A stretch of 20,155 nt of DNA, taken from an uncultured Oscillospiraceae bacterium (lineage in GTDB: Bacteria; Bacillota; Clostridia; Oscillospirales; Acutalibacteraceae). Below, piece by piece: positions 14,253 to 20,155 of the stretch (position 1 is its first letter; each line of letters begins with the position of its first letter). The notes beneath the pieces were generated by a model. It ran no database searches and was not told where the DNA came from. It worked only from the letters and a program-made list of their open reading frames with translations. The stretch lies in assembly GCA_900540295.1 (NCBI GenBank), contig UQFM01000027.1, positions 1-20,155 of the forward strand. Reading direction: 5' to 3'. A program made the position numbers and the translations under genes.

Positions 14253-14615
14253 TCACACCTGCCGAAACAAAAAGTCTGTATCCTCGAAATACCGCGCCGC
14301 CGCCATATACGCATCATCGCGCAGACGCACGGCGGTTTCCAAAAGCACCGACGGACTGACCGTCGCCGAAACATCCCCCGCCTTGAAAGCGGTTGTGCCG
14401 TCGCGCAATGTCTCGCCGCGCAAAAGCAAGCGGTAATTGCACAGCGCCGCCGTCGCCTCCAAAACTGCGGGGATTTCGGCAAAGCTTTTATCCCGCAGTT
14501 TTTCGGTGCATTCCGCACAGGTAACCGCTACGGCGGGCATAGCGTCTGCAAGCGCATCCTCCGTCAGCATGGAAAATCGGCGGAGAATTTCGGCAACTGC
14601 AATTACATCAATCAT
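14253..14615 (-). CDS. Phage head-tail connector (gp6/YqbG-like)
   Basis: A 120-residue mostly helical protein, starting MIDVIAVAEILRRFSMLTED, with repeated Ala-rich helices (EIPAVLEATAALCNYRLLLR; VLLETAVRLRDDAYMAAARY). Helical proteins of this size right after the major capsid gene are the head-tail adaptor ring in HK97/SPP1-type phages. AAGGGGG lies about 8 bases before the ATG, 22 bases after the capsid gene. I am fairly sure of the class by synteny but saw no invariant residue to prove it. Confidence 0.65.
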   Translation of the reverse strand: MIDVIAVAEILRRFSMLTEDALADAMPAVAVTCAECTEKLRDKSFAEIPAVLEATAALCNYRLLLRGETLRDGTTAFKAGDVSATVSPSVLLETAVRLRDDAYMAAARYFEDTDFLFRQV

Positions 14616-14637
14616 TTCTGCGCCCCCTTTTCAGCGG

Positions 14638-15639
14638 TTACGCGAGTACACGCGCGGCGTCGGCATAGATTTTTGCAAAACCCGAAATCTGCGAAATCGC
14701 GGCACGCTCCAGCTGACGGTCAATCAGCTTGTCGTATTCGGTCAGAATGCCGCCCGCCGAGACCTGCTCCAGTGCGCAGGTTTTGTCGAGACCGATGAGT
14801 TTCCCTGCGGGAACGGCACTGCTCTTTAAGAGCGTCGCGCCGAGCGGTGTAACCTGTTTGCCGTCTCCGTGGAAAGTAAGTCCCGCCGCCGCATCGCGCA
14901 TTTCCTGCAATTTCAGAATCGAGGCGGTCATATCGGGTGCGGCAATCAGCGTATTCATAGCATACGGGTCAAAGGTGTTCCAAAAGTCGACCAAATTTGC
15001 ATAAGCAATCGGTTTACCGCCGAGCGATGCAGTCGGCGCGGCGTTGTTGTTGCCGTCGCCGTTCATCAGCACCTCAACCGCGTCTTTAAGCTGTGTGCGT
15101 GCAATATACGCACCGATTTGGCGCAGGGTCACGGTGAACAAATCGAGTCTCTGAAAACGAAGCGCCTCATAAGAAGCCACCAGCATTCTGCCGCGCTTTT
15201 TCAGTTTCACAAGATTTTCCTGCGTATGTACCACGGTTTCGGGAATCGCCGCACCCTCGGCAGTCACTTTCAGTTCCTTTTCCGCCTCGGTGGGAACGGA
15301 TGTAATGGTGCGGTAGTCTAAGCCGCTGATATTGGTTTTGGTCGCGACAATCGCGGGAAGCAAGTCCGCCTCCTCCAAGCCCTTGCGCACCGCGCGGGCG
15401 ATGTATTCGGGGAACAGCGCCGCGCTGTCGGTGGTCTGGAAGAATTTTTCCACACAGTCGCTTGCCGCGCCGTGCAGTTTGATGTCGAATCGCTTGAGCT
15501 GACGCTCAAACGCGTCCAAGCCCTCAAGCGCCGTACCTTTATAATTTTCGGACGGGTCAACCGCTTCCAAGGACGCGGTAAACCCCTCGCGGGCAGTATA
15601 CAGCCCTTTATCCAATTTGATGGTTTCAAAAATCGCCAT
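14638..15639 (-). CDS. Phage major capsid protein (HK97-fold)
   Basis: Forms the icosahedral shell. The start at 15637-15639 gives 333 residues (MAIFETIKLDKGLYTAREGF); AAGGAG lies 9 bases upstream, and the longer open frame only reads through hairpin repeats. The product has a delta-domain-like N-terminus, then typical HK97-fold stretches: SVPTEAEKELKVTAEGAAIP, KLKKRGRMLVASYEALRFQR, an internal ATP/ALNTLIAAPDM-type strand (NTLIAAPDMTASILKLQEMR) and GGILTEYDKLIDRQLERAAI near the end. It sits between protease and connector, as expected. Unusually, 365 bases of repeat-filled DNA separate it from the protease gene. The frame is intact. Confidence 0.88.
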   Translation of the reverse strand: MAIFETIKLDKGLYTAREGFTASLEAVDPSENYKGTALEGLDAFERQLKRFDIKLHGAASDCVEKFFQTTDSAALFPEYIARAVRKGLEEADLLPAIVATKTNISGLDYRTITSVPTEAEKELKVTAEGAAIPETVVHTQENLVKLKKRGRMLVASYEALRFQRLDLFTVTLRQIGAYIARTQLKDAVEVLMNGDGNNNAAPTASLGGKPIAYANLVDFWNTFDPYAMNTLIAAPDMTASILKLQEMRDAAAGLTFHGDGKQVTPLGATLLKSSAVPAGKLIGLDKTCALEQVSAGGILTEYDKLIDRQLERAAISQISGFAKIYADAARVLA

Positions 15640-15664
15640 AGTCTTTCTCTCCTTTTTTGTTTTT

Positions 15665-15692
15665 GTAGGGGCGGATGCCCTCATCCGCCCGC
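15665..15692. repeat. GTAGGGGCG hairpin repeat, copy 1
   Basis: Begins GTAGGGGCGGATG, then CCCT, then CATCCGCCCGC: a 9-bp stem GGGCGGATG/CATCCGCCC with a 4-base loop. Nearly identical to copy 4 at 20111-20138 (one base differs). Confidence 0.9.
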
Positions 15693-15709
15693 AAAAATTC
15701 GCGCAAACC

Positions 15710-15734
15710 GTAGGGGCGTGCATTGCGCGCCCGC
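15710..15734. repeat. GTAGGGGCG hairpin repeat, copy 2
   Basis: GTAGGGGCGTGCA, T, TGCGCGCCCGC: the same ends as copy 1 with a different inner stem that still pairs (one G-T wobble). Confidence 0.85.
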
Positions 15735-15770
15735 GAAAACTGCGCAAATCAATGATAACGCACCGCACCC

Positions 15771-15796
15771 GTAGGGGCGATTCACGAATCGCCCGC
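15771..15796. repeat. GTAGGGGCG hairpin repeat, copy 3
   Basis: GTAGGGGCGATTC, AC, GAATCGCCCGC: 9-bp stem GGGCGATTC/GAATCGCCC. Its left flank ATAACGCACC is shared with copy 4. Confidence 0.9.
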
Positions 15797-15804
15797 CGAA
15801 GTCC

Positions 15805-15836
15805 GGATGGAATTTGACGGACAAGGATGTCCATCC
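15805..15836. repeat. Nested inverted repeat
   Basis: GGATGG (15805-15810) pairs with CCATCC (15831-15836); inside lies GGACA-AGGA-TGTCC (15819-15832), which can pair separately. It directly follows copy 3 and is probably part of the same repeat accretion. Confidence 0.7.
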
Positions 15837-15884
15837 CTATGTGTGAATCAAATTTACTATGTGCTGTGTGAGCAAACTCCCTCA

Positions 15885-15924
15885 GTCATACCTTTAGGTA
15901 TGACAGCTCCCTCAAAGAGGGAGC
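15885..15924. repeat. Double hairpin repeat (GTCATACC + GCTCCCTC)
   Basis: Two perfect 8-bp stems in tandem: GTCATACC-TTTA-GGTATGAC (15885-15904) and GCTCCCTC-AAA-GAGGGAGC (15906-15924), preceded by another CTCCCTC at 15877-15883. I recall similar units scattered in Clostridia genomes. No U-run follows on either strand, so a terminator role is not supported. Confidence 0.85.
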
Positions 15925-16004
15925 GATATAAGGTTTATAAATTTAAAACTTTGCTTCGCGCAGATGACAATTTTGCGCGTCCCCGCACATTTGTCAAATT
16001 TCCG

Positions 16005-16967
16005 TTAAAACTTAAACGCCGTATTCGGCTGTGCGGGGTTGAAATTTTCGCGGCTCGCGAGCATCGGCACAGCGGAAAAGGCTTTTTCGGCAGTTTCGTC
16101 AAGGGCGTCGGCAAGCGTTTTCAACTGCGCCGCAGAAAGCGGCGCGACAAGCGCTTCGGCAAGCGTATTGTCGAGCGCGGGGAGCGCCCTTGCAAAGCCC
16201 TTGACCGCACGCACGCGCAATGTATCGCGGTACACAGCGCCGTCCGCCGCCGATTTTTCCAAAATCTCCAATCTGTCGGCAAGCGCAGTCAGCTCCGCAC
16301 GGGAAAGGGTCATCCCGTCCGCCTGTTTTTCGCAAATCGCCTTGCAAAGCGCGTCCGCATCGCGGTAGGATTTCGTCACGCCCGCATTCTTCTGCGCAGG
16401 CACGGCGACAAACGACCACTCGTAAGCATCGGTCGGCTCGTCCAAAATATAATGGCAGACCTTGCCGTCATACGTTTTGCCGCGGCGGTGTCCGCAGGGA
16501 TTTTGCCGTTCGTCCGCACCGCAAACCGAGCAAACCCGTTTCGCAACGGCGCACCCGACAGACACCTCTTTTTTAATGCCTGCGTCAATCTCGGCAATCA
16601 GCGTTTCATTTTTCGCGATGCGCGGCAGATAACTGCGCGCAAGCAAATAGGTATAGTCCTCACCGCACGCGGTTTTGCGCGCGGTATCTGTCACGACCTG
16701 CGTCTCAAAGGTGCGCGCACTTTGGTCGGCGGCGTCCATACTGTGGTTGAGAATGGCGGTTTTCCCCTCGAACAGCGGTGCAAGCATATGCAGGGCTTCT
16801 ACGGAAAAACGTTCGCCGTCACGGTCAATCTCGTTGTCGCAAAGTACAGCGGAGAATACGTAAACATCTTCGGCAGACAGTTGTTTCTTCGTGAATCGGT
16901 TGATTTTTTCCAAGGTTTCGGCAGAAACCGCGTCGCCTTCAGGCCGGGTCTTGAATTGTTTTTGCAT
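16005..16967 (-). CDS. Phage prohead protease/scaffold-like protein (XkdF-like)
   Basis: A 320-residue protein between portal and capsid genes. The N-terminal half resembles prohead proteases: VYVFSAVLCDNEIDRDGERF near 36-54, a candidate catalytic His75 in AILNHSMD, a candidate Ser136 in KKEVSVGC, and WSFVAVPAQKNAGVTK near 184-199. Between them sits a Cys/His cluster (Cys146, Cys149, Cys158, His160, Cys171) that could bind zinc. The C-terminal 100 residues are Ala/Leu/Glu-rich and helical, suiting a scaffold. GGAGG lies 7 bases before the ATG. The role would be capsid assembly and cleavage; catalytic residues are inferred by pattern. Confidence 0.75.
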   Translation of the reverse strand: MQKQFKTRPEGDAVSAETLEKINRFTKKQLSAEDVYVFSAVLCDNEIDRDGERFSVEALHMLAPLFEGKTAILNHSMDAADQSARTFETQVVTDTARKTACGEDYTYLLARSYLPRIAKNETLIAEIDAGIKKEVSVGCAVAKRVCSVCGADERQNPCGHRRGKTYDGKVCHYILDEPTDAYEWSFVAVPAQKNAGVTKSYRDADALCKAICEKQADGMTLSRAELTALADRLEILEKSAADGAVYRDTLRVRAVKGFARALPALDNTLAEALVAPLSAAQLKTLADALDETAEKAFSAVPMLASRENFNPAQPNTAFKF

Positions 16968-17009
16968 TTTTGTTCCTCCTTTCGGGTGAAAATGTGCAAA
17001 AGATTAAAA

Positions 17010-18155
17010 TTATAAGTTCTCCAAAATCTCTCTTGTCTGTGCGTCCAGATGGCGGGCGGTCGCCTCCTCTACCGTGTCGCGCAGCAGAATGTCTTCCCAC
17101 ACGATTTCGGTTTTACCCGTATAGCCGTAAGCACGCAGATGCGTACGGCAAATTGTTTCCAATACAGGCGTCAGCACACGGCGGTAATGCTCCAATTCCG
17201 TGGTCAGCAAATCCGCCTGCTCCGAAGCCATGCGCTCGGTCGTTGACCAGGAAAGTCCCAGCATATACGGCGGCAAAGAAAGCTTTGCAACAATCTGCTC
17301 GAGCATTTGGCGCACAGGCACCTCGCTGTCTAAAATTTGATTGTCCGCGCCGATGACCTTAATATCGACATCGCCCACCGCCACAAAATCGCGCACCTCG
17401 CGGCTGCGCATGGCTTCGCTCCACTGTGACGCAATCTGCATCGCACGCTCCTTGGCATACGCCTTGCCGCCCATATCGTCCCCGGGCTTATAGGTCACGG
17501 CGAAGCGCACATTGCCCACGCGTTCCCAATTCTGCCCGACTGCGTTATAAATCTTTGTGAGCACCGAGCTTACAAACGGCAACCCGCTTAAAAGCGAAGT
17601 GCCGTACACCTCGCCGGGCTGTGCGCCCAAAGTGCACACAAGCAATAAGTCCTGCCGTGGCAGAGGGGTGTCGCTCAAATCGTCGGCAGACAGAACCTGG
17701 GGACGGCGAAAATCGGACGAACTGCGCCGCAGACGGTACGCCGTGTGCGGCGCATTGTACAGATACTGAATTTTGCCCGTGCTGTCCGTGACCATTTCCG
17801 CCACCGCCGTACCGTAGGTCAAAAGCTGTTCAAAAAAGCAGTCCAAAAAACCCTGCAAGGACACAGTACCGCTGTCGGCAGGCACGTTTTTGCAGAATTC
17901 GTCCAAAATCGGCTGAAAGCGTTTGTCGGCGCAGACCGCCTGAAAACCGCCCGTCAGACGAATCAGCTTGTAAACGCCCGCGTCAATTACGGGAATCGCC
18001 TCACGCAAGGCGCGGTAGAGGTCGCCGCAAACGGCGGGCGGCATACTGTATGTGCCGAGCGCGCCGAACGGCTCGCGAAACGGCGCGCCGCCGCTTGCAA
18101 GCACAGGCGGCTTTTCAGGCGCGGCGTCCTGTTTTTTTCGGGATTTTGCCATCAT
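17010..18155 (-). CDS. Phage portal protein (XkdE-like)
   Basis: Portal forms the dodecameric channel at one capsid vertex through which DNA is packaged. The product has 381 residues, somewhat short for the family. Typical stretches are REAIPVIDAGVYKLIRLTGG near the start, EQLLTYGTAVAEM, GEVYGTSLLSGLPFV (about 181-195) and LSLPPYMLGLSWSTTER (about 293-309). The first ATG overlaps the terL stop as ATGA, but a second ATG three bases on is better spaced (7 bases) from GGAGG, so either may be used. The 42-base gap to the protease gene has that gene's SD. Confidence 0.88.
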   Translation of the reverse strand: MMAKSRKKQDAAPEKPPVLASGGAPFREPFGALGTYSMPPAVCGDLYRALREAIPVIDAGVYKLIRLTGGFQAVCADKRFQPILDEFCKNVPADSGTVSLQGFLDCFFEQLLTYGTAVAEMVTDSTGKIQYLYNAPHTAYRLRRSSSDFRRPQVLSADDLSDTPLPRQDLLLVCTLGAQPGEVYGTSLLSGLPFVSSVLTKIYNAVGQNWERVGNVRFAVTYKPGDDMGGKAYAKERAMQIASQWSEAMRSREVRDFVAVGDVDIKVIGADNQILDSEVPVRQMLEQIVAKLSLPPYMLGLSWSTTERMASEQADLLTTELEHYRRVLTPVLETICRTHLRAYGYTGKTEIVWEDILLRDTVEEATARHLDAQTREILENL

Positions 18156-19414
18156 ATCACCTCCCTTTTACAGGCGACGGCAAAGAAACCGCCGCTTTCC
18201 TCGTGCAGTACACTGCTGACGAAATAGCGCATATCGTCCATCGCGTGGTCGTTTTCCTTTTTCACGGCGTCATATTTCGCGCTCTCATCCCAACGGTACA
18301 GAGAAAATTCCCGAATAATATCGGGACAGCATCTGCAAATGCGAATTTCCCGTTTTTTGAGCGCGTCCGAGGTCTTGCGAATGCCGCCCAGCACATCGTT
18401 GTCCGCACGGCGGACGGTAAATTCTCCGTGACGGCGGATGCATTCGATAAACGACGCCGCCGACGGGTCTACCAAAACGCAGTCCACGGTTCTGTCGCCG
18501 ATGAGGGTGCAAAGCGAACGGTAATATTCCTCATCGGTCATCTGAAAGCCTTCTCGCTTGGAACTGTGGTAGAACTCGTCAATGCGGTACCACGCGCCGC
18601 CGTTTTGTCCCCAAAGCCCCATCGAGGTGGGGTTGACTGTTCCGTAGTCACACGAGACAACGAAGCGCGTGAAGCTTTTCGGTACATCGTAAAGATAGCC
18701 GCCGTCGAAAAACGGATACACAAGTCCGTCGCACGCCACCCATTTGCCCTCAACAAACCGCTCGTAAAACGCGCCGCTGTAAAGGGAGCGGTAGCGCTTG
18801 AGCATGGCGGGGGACAAGGACGGATTGTCCTGCATGCGGAAATGGAGATACAGACAGTTTTTCTCTGCCCGCTTTAAAATCCATTCCTGATAGAACCAGT
18901 GCGCGGGATGCTCGGGATTGCAGTTGAACCAAAGCCGCGACCCCTCGACGGAACAGCGCGCAATCGCCTGCTCGCAAAAGGAACGGGGCATCAGCGCCGC
19001 CTCGTCGAGCATCACGCCCGCAAGCGTCATCCCCTGAATGAGCGCCGCAGAGGATTCATCCCTGCCGCCAAAAAAATAGAAGCAGTTTTTGCGCCCGCCT
19101 TTTTCGATTTCCAAAAGATTTTTGGAGGTTTGCTCGCGACAGGTAAATCCAAGCTCGCGCAAAAGCGGCAAAAGCGGGGTGACCACATTCCGCCGCAGAC
19201 CCGTAACGGTCTTGCCGCACAGCGCAAAGCTTTGGTCGGAGAATCGGTAAAACGCCCAAAATACAAAGGAAAGCGACATACAGACGGTTTTGCCGCTGCG
19301 TACTGCGCCGTCGCAGATGACGGCGTCAAAGGTATGAAAGGGGCTTTCTTCGCACCACCAGGTCAAAAGCTCTAACTGCTTTTGTGAAAACTGTTTAAAA
19401 GCAGAGACTTTCAT
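18152..19414 (-). CDS. Phage terminase large subunit (XtmB-like)
   Basis: ATP-driven DNA-packaging motor and headful/cos nuclease. The start at 19412-19414 gives 420 residues; the ATG overlaps the small-subunit stop as ATGA, and the longer frame is antisense-like noise in terS. Walker A is GAVRSGKT (36-43), Walker B VMLDEA (134-139). The nuclease domain shows acidic residues at Asp256 (VSCDYGTVNP), Asp316 (VLVDPSA) and Asp392/393 (HAMDDMRYF), as in the RNase H-like fold. All motor and nuclease motifs are intact, so an active enzyme is plausible. Confidence 0.93.
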   Translation of the reverse strand: MKVSAFKQFSQKQLELLTWWCEESPFHTFDAVICDGAVRSGKTVCMSLSFVFWAFYRFSDQSFALCGKTVTGLRRNVVTPLLPLLRELGFTCREQTSKNLLEIEKGGRKNCFYFFGGRDESSAALIQGMTLAGVMLDEAALMPRSFCEQAIARCSVEGSRLWFNCNPEHPAHWFYQEWILKRAEKNCLYLHFRMQDNPSLSPAMLKRYRSLYSGAFYERFVEGKWVACDGLVYPFFDGGYLYDVPKSFTRFVVSCDYGTVNPTSMGLWGQNGGAWYRIDEFYHSSKREGFQMTDEEYYRSLCTLIGDRTVDCVLVDPSAASFIECIRRHGEFTVRRADNDVLGGIRKTSDALKKREIRICRCCPDIIREFSLYRWDESAKYDAVKKENDHAMDDMRYFVSSVLHEESGGFFAVACKREVI

Positions 19415-19899
19415 TCGCCGTCCGCTCCGTTTCCGCAAATCGCCGCCGCGGAACGCTCCAGCGCGCGGTAGAACGGCAGTGCGCCGTCCGCCGTTTCGCA
19501 CTCCAGCGCCGCAAGACGGTCAAGCGCTTTTTGGCGGTCAAAGAATTTGATTTCCAAGCCGCCGCCCTTCGGACGCTTGATTTCCGAAACCGAAAACAAA
19601 TCCAGCGTTTCGGGGTCGGGGACTTCGCCCGTTTCACTTGCGAGCAACAGCCGTACCGCGTCGGCGACCGAGCCGAATGCCAATCGGCGGTAGCCCGCGA
19701 GCAGTTCCGCACGCGTGGCGGTCTGCTCCGTTTCCAGTGCGGCGATTTTTTCCCGCACCGCCGTATGTGCAAGCAGCTTCTGCGCCGCCTTTTCGGGGAA
19801 CAGCAAAAAGCCTGCCGCGGCGGCCGCTTCGCGTCCGTTGCGGGTACGCACAAATGCACGGCAAAACGCGGTTTCTTTTTGGGACAGCGTGGTTTTCAC
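19411..19899 (-). CDS. Phage terminase small subunit (XtmA-like)
   Basis: Recognises DNA and recruits the large subunit. The product has 162 residues; the N-terminus LSQKETAFCRAFVRTRNGRE followed by AAAAAGF is the helix-turn-helix opening of the Terminase_2 family, with a helical middle (AVREKIAALETEQTATRAEL) and a C-terminal part likely binding the large subunit. The start is a GTG (19897-19899), supported by GGAG 8 bases upstream. It is the first gene of the module and overlaps terL by four bases. Confidence 0.88.
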   Translation of the reverse strand: MKTTLSQKETAFCRAFVRTRNGREAAAAAGFLLFPEKAAQKLLAHTAVREKIAALETEQTATRAELLAGYRRLAFGSVADAVRLLLASETGEVPDPETLDLFSVSEIKRPKGGGLEIKFFDRQKALDRLAALECETADGALPFYRALERSAAAICGNGADGE

Positions 19900-19920
19900 A
19901 AAAACATCTCCTTTTGATTC

Positions 19921-19945
19921 GTACCTGTTTTCAAAATACAGATAC
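19921..19945. promoter_or_regulatory. Imperfect palindrome between promoter and terS
   Basis: GTACCTGT (19921-19928) and ACAGATAC (19938-19945) are inverted repeats with 7 of 8 matches around a 9-base AT-rich centre. It lies just before the terS SD and downstream of the predicted promoter. It could be a repressor operator or an RNA hairpin; it does not match the Bacillus-type LexA box. Confidence 0.35.
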
Positions 19946-20079
19946 CTATAATGCGCGGAGCCGCACCGACTCCTTTTCGAAAGCGCCTTTCAACCATACA
20001 CCGAAGCGTCGGAAATTTCGCGCAATTTCGAGCAACACTTTTAAACAAAATGTTGATTATCATAGAAATTCGCAAAAAT

Positions 20080-20108
20080 ATTCTATACAATATAAAATAA
20101 CGCACCAA
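20080..20108 (-). promoter_or_regulatory. Candidate promoter of the phage head module
   Basis: On the minus strand, TTGGTG (20108-20103) and TAGAAT (20085-20080) are separated by 17 bases in an AT-rich stretch. The -10 box is identical to that of the S10 promoter. It would give a leader of about 175 nt before terS. It begins directly next to a hairpin repeat, so transcription of the module could have been set up by, or survived, that insertion. Confidence 0.55.
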
Positions 20109-20110
20109 CC

Positions 20111-20138
20111 GTAGGGGCGGATGCCTTCATCCGCCCGC
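20111..20138. repeat. GTAGGGGCG hairpin repeat, copy 4 (contig end)
   Basis: Same orientation and nearly same sequence as copy 1 (inner loop CTTC-type instead of CCCT-type, one base different). Preceded by ATAACGCACC as in copy 3. The contig ends 17 bases later, as expected when a dispersed repeat breaks an assembly. Confidence 0.9.
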
Positions 20139-20155
20139 GGGTCGCTGAGGGTGCG

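Larger units (their letters stand above)
15640..16004. other. 365-base non-coding gap packed with hairpin repeats
   Basis: The gap holds only the capsid SD (about 15648-15653) and repeats: three GTAGGGGCG-type hairpins (15665-15692, 15710-15734, 15771-15796), a nested inverted repeat (15805-15836) and a double hairpin (15885-15924). A TTGACA on the minus strand (15997-15992) has no good -10 box at the right distance. No gene is supported. Confidence 0.8.

Noticed and set aside
15665..15796. Possible CRISPR array from regularly placed repeats
   Set aside because: The units are hairpins of differing inner sequence, 17-37 bases apart, with no uniform spacers and no cas genes.
15992..15997. TTGACA as -35 box of a promoter for the capsid gene
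   Set aside because: The hexamer at the 17-base position (AAAATT) is a poor -10 box, and other spacings are no better.
15807..17015. 402-residue plus-strand open frame opposite the protease gene
   Set aside because: It is antisense to a gene with phage-protease motifs, has no good ribosome-binding site, starts in repeat DNA and has Arg/Phe-heavy low-complexity content typical of shadow frames.
19896..20108. 70-residue minus-strand open frame upstream of terS
   Set aside because: It starts within the candidate promoter, has no SD and no similarity, and overlaps the terS start out of frame.

Overview
The window is a draft contig whose first 47 bases are Illumina Nextera adapter. The genome behind it looks like Bacillota, class Clostridia, probably a gut Oscillospirales-type organism. 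The support is: strong GGAGG Shine-Dalgarno sites before nearly every gene; a zinc-type S14; an adenylate kinase with a four-cysteine LID; a small KOW gene between map and infA, as in Bacillus/Clostridia; and short 'GTAGGGGCG' hairpin repeats of a kind I associate with Oscillospiraceae genomes. The taxonomic call is inference; no rRNA is present. Every convincing gene is on the minus strand, so transcription runs from high to low coordinates.

Region 1 (48-12840) is the complete S10-spc cluster followed by the start of the alpha cluster. In transcription order it is rpsJ, rplC, rplD, rplW, rplB, rpsS, rplV, rpsC, rplP, rpmC, rpsQ, rplN, rplX, rplE, rpsN, rpsH, rplF, rplR, rpsE, rpmD, rplO, secY, adk, map, a KOW-domain gene, infA, rpmJ and a 3'-truncated rpsM. 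Gaps are mostly under 30 bases with several overlaps, consistent with one long operon making ribosomal proteins, the SecY translocon core, adenylate kinase, methionine aminopeptidase and IF-1.

Region 2 (12841-13415) is non-coding. It has a good sigma-A-type promoter (TTGCAT-17-TAGAAT) giving an rpsJ leader of roughly 315 nt. The leader contains several stems and an intrinsic-terminator-like hairpin about 75 bases before rpsJ, so it is a candidate attenuator for the whole cluster. Upstream of the promoter is an AT-rich stretch.

Region 3 (13416-20108) is a phage head and DNA-packaging module on the same strand: small terminase, large terminase, portal, protease/scaffold, major capsid, head-tail connector, head-closure-like protein and a tail-terminator-like protein. 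It then ends at a strong terminator just before the S10 promoter. The order resembles the head half of PBSX-type elements (xtmA-xtmB-xkdE-xkdF-xkdG-xkdH...). No tail, lysis, integrase or regulator genes follow. All reading frames are intact and translationally coupled, but host-type hairpin repeats have accumulated in a 365-base gap between protease and capsid genes. This may be a decaying prophage or a domesticated head-only element; the sequence alone does not decide.

The window ends (20111-20155) inside another copy of the hairpin repeat, so whatever lies upstream of the terminase genes is not visible.
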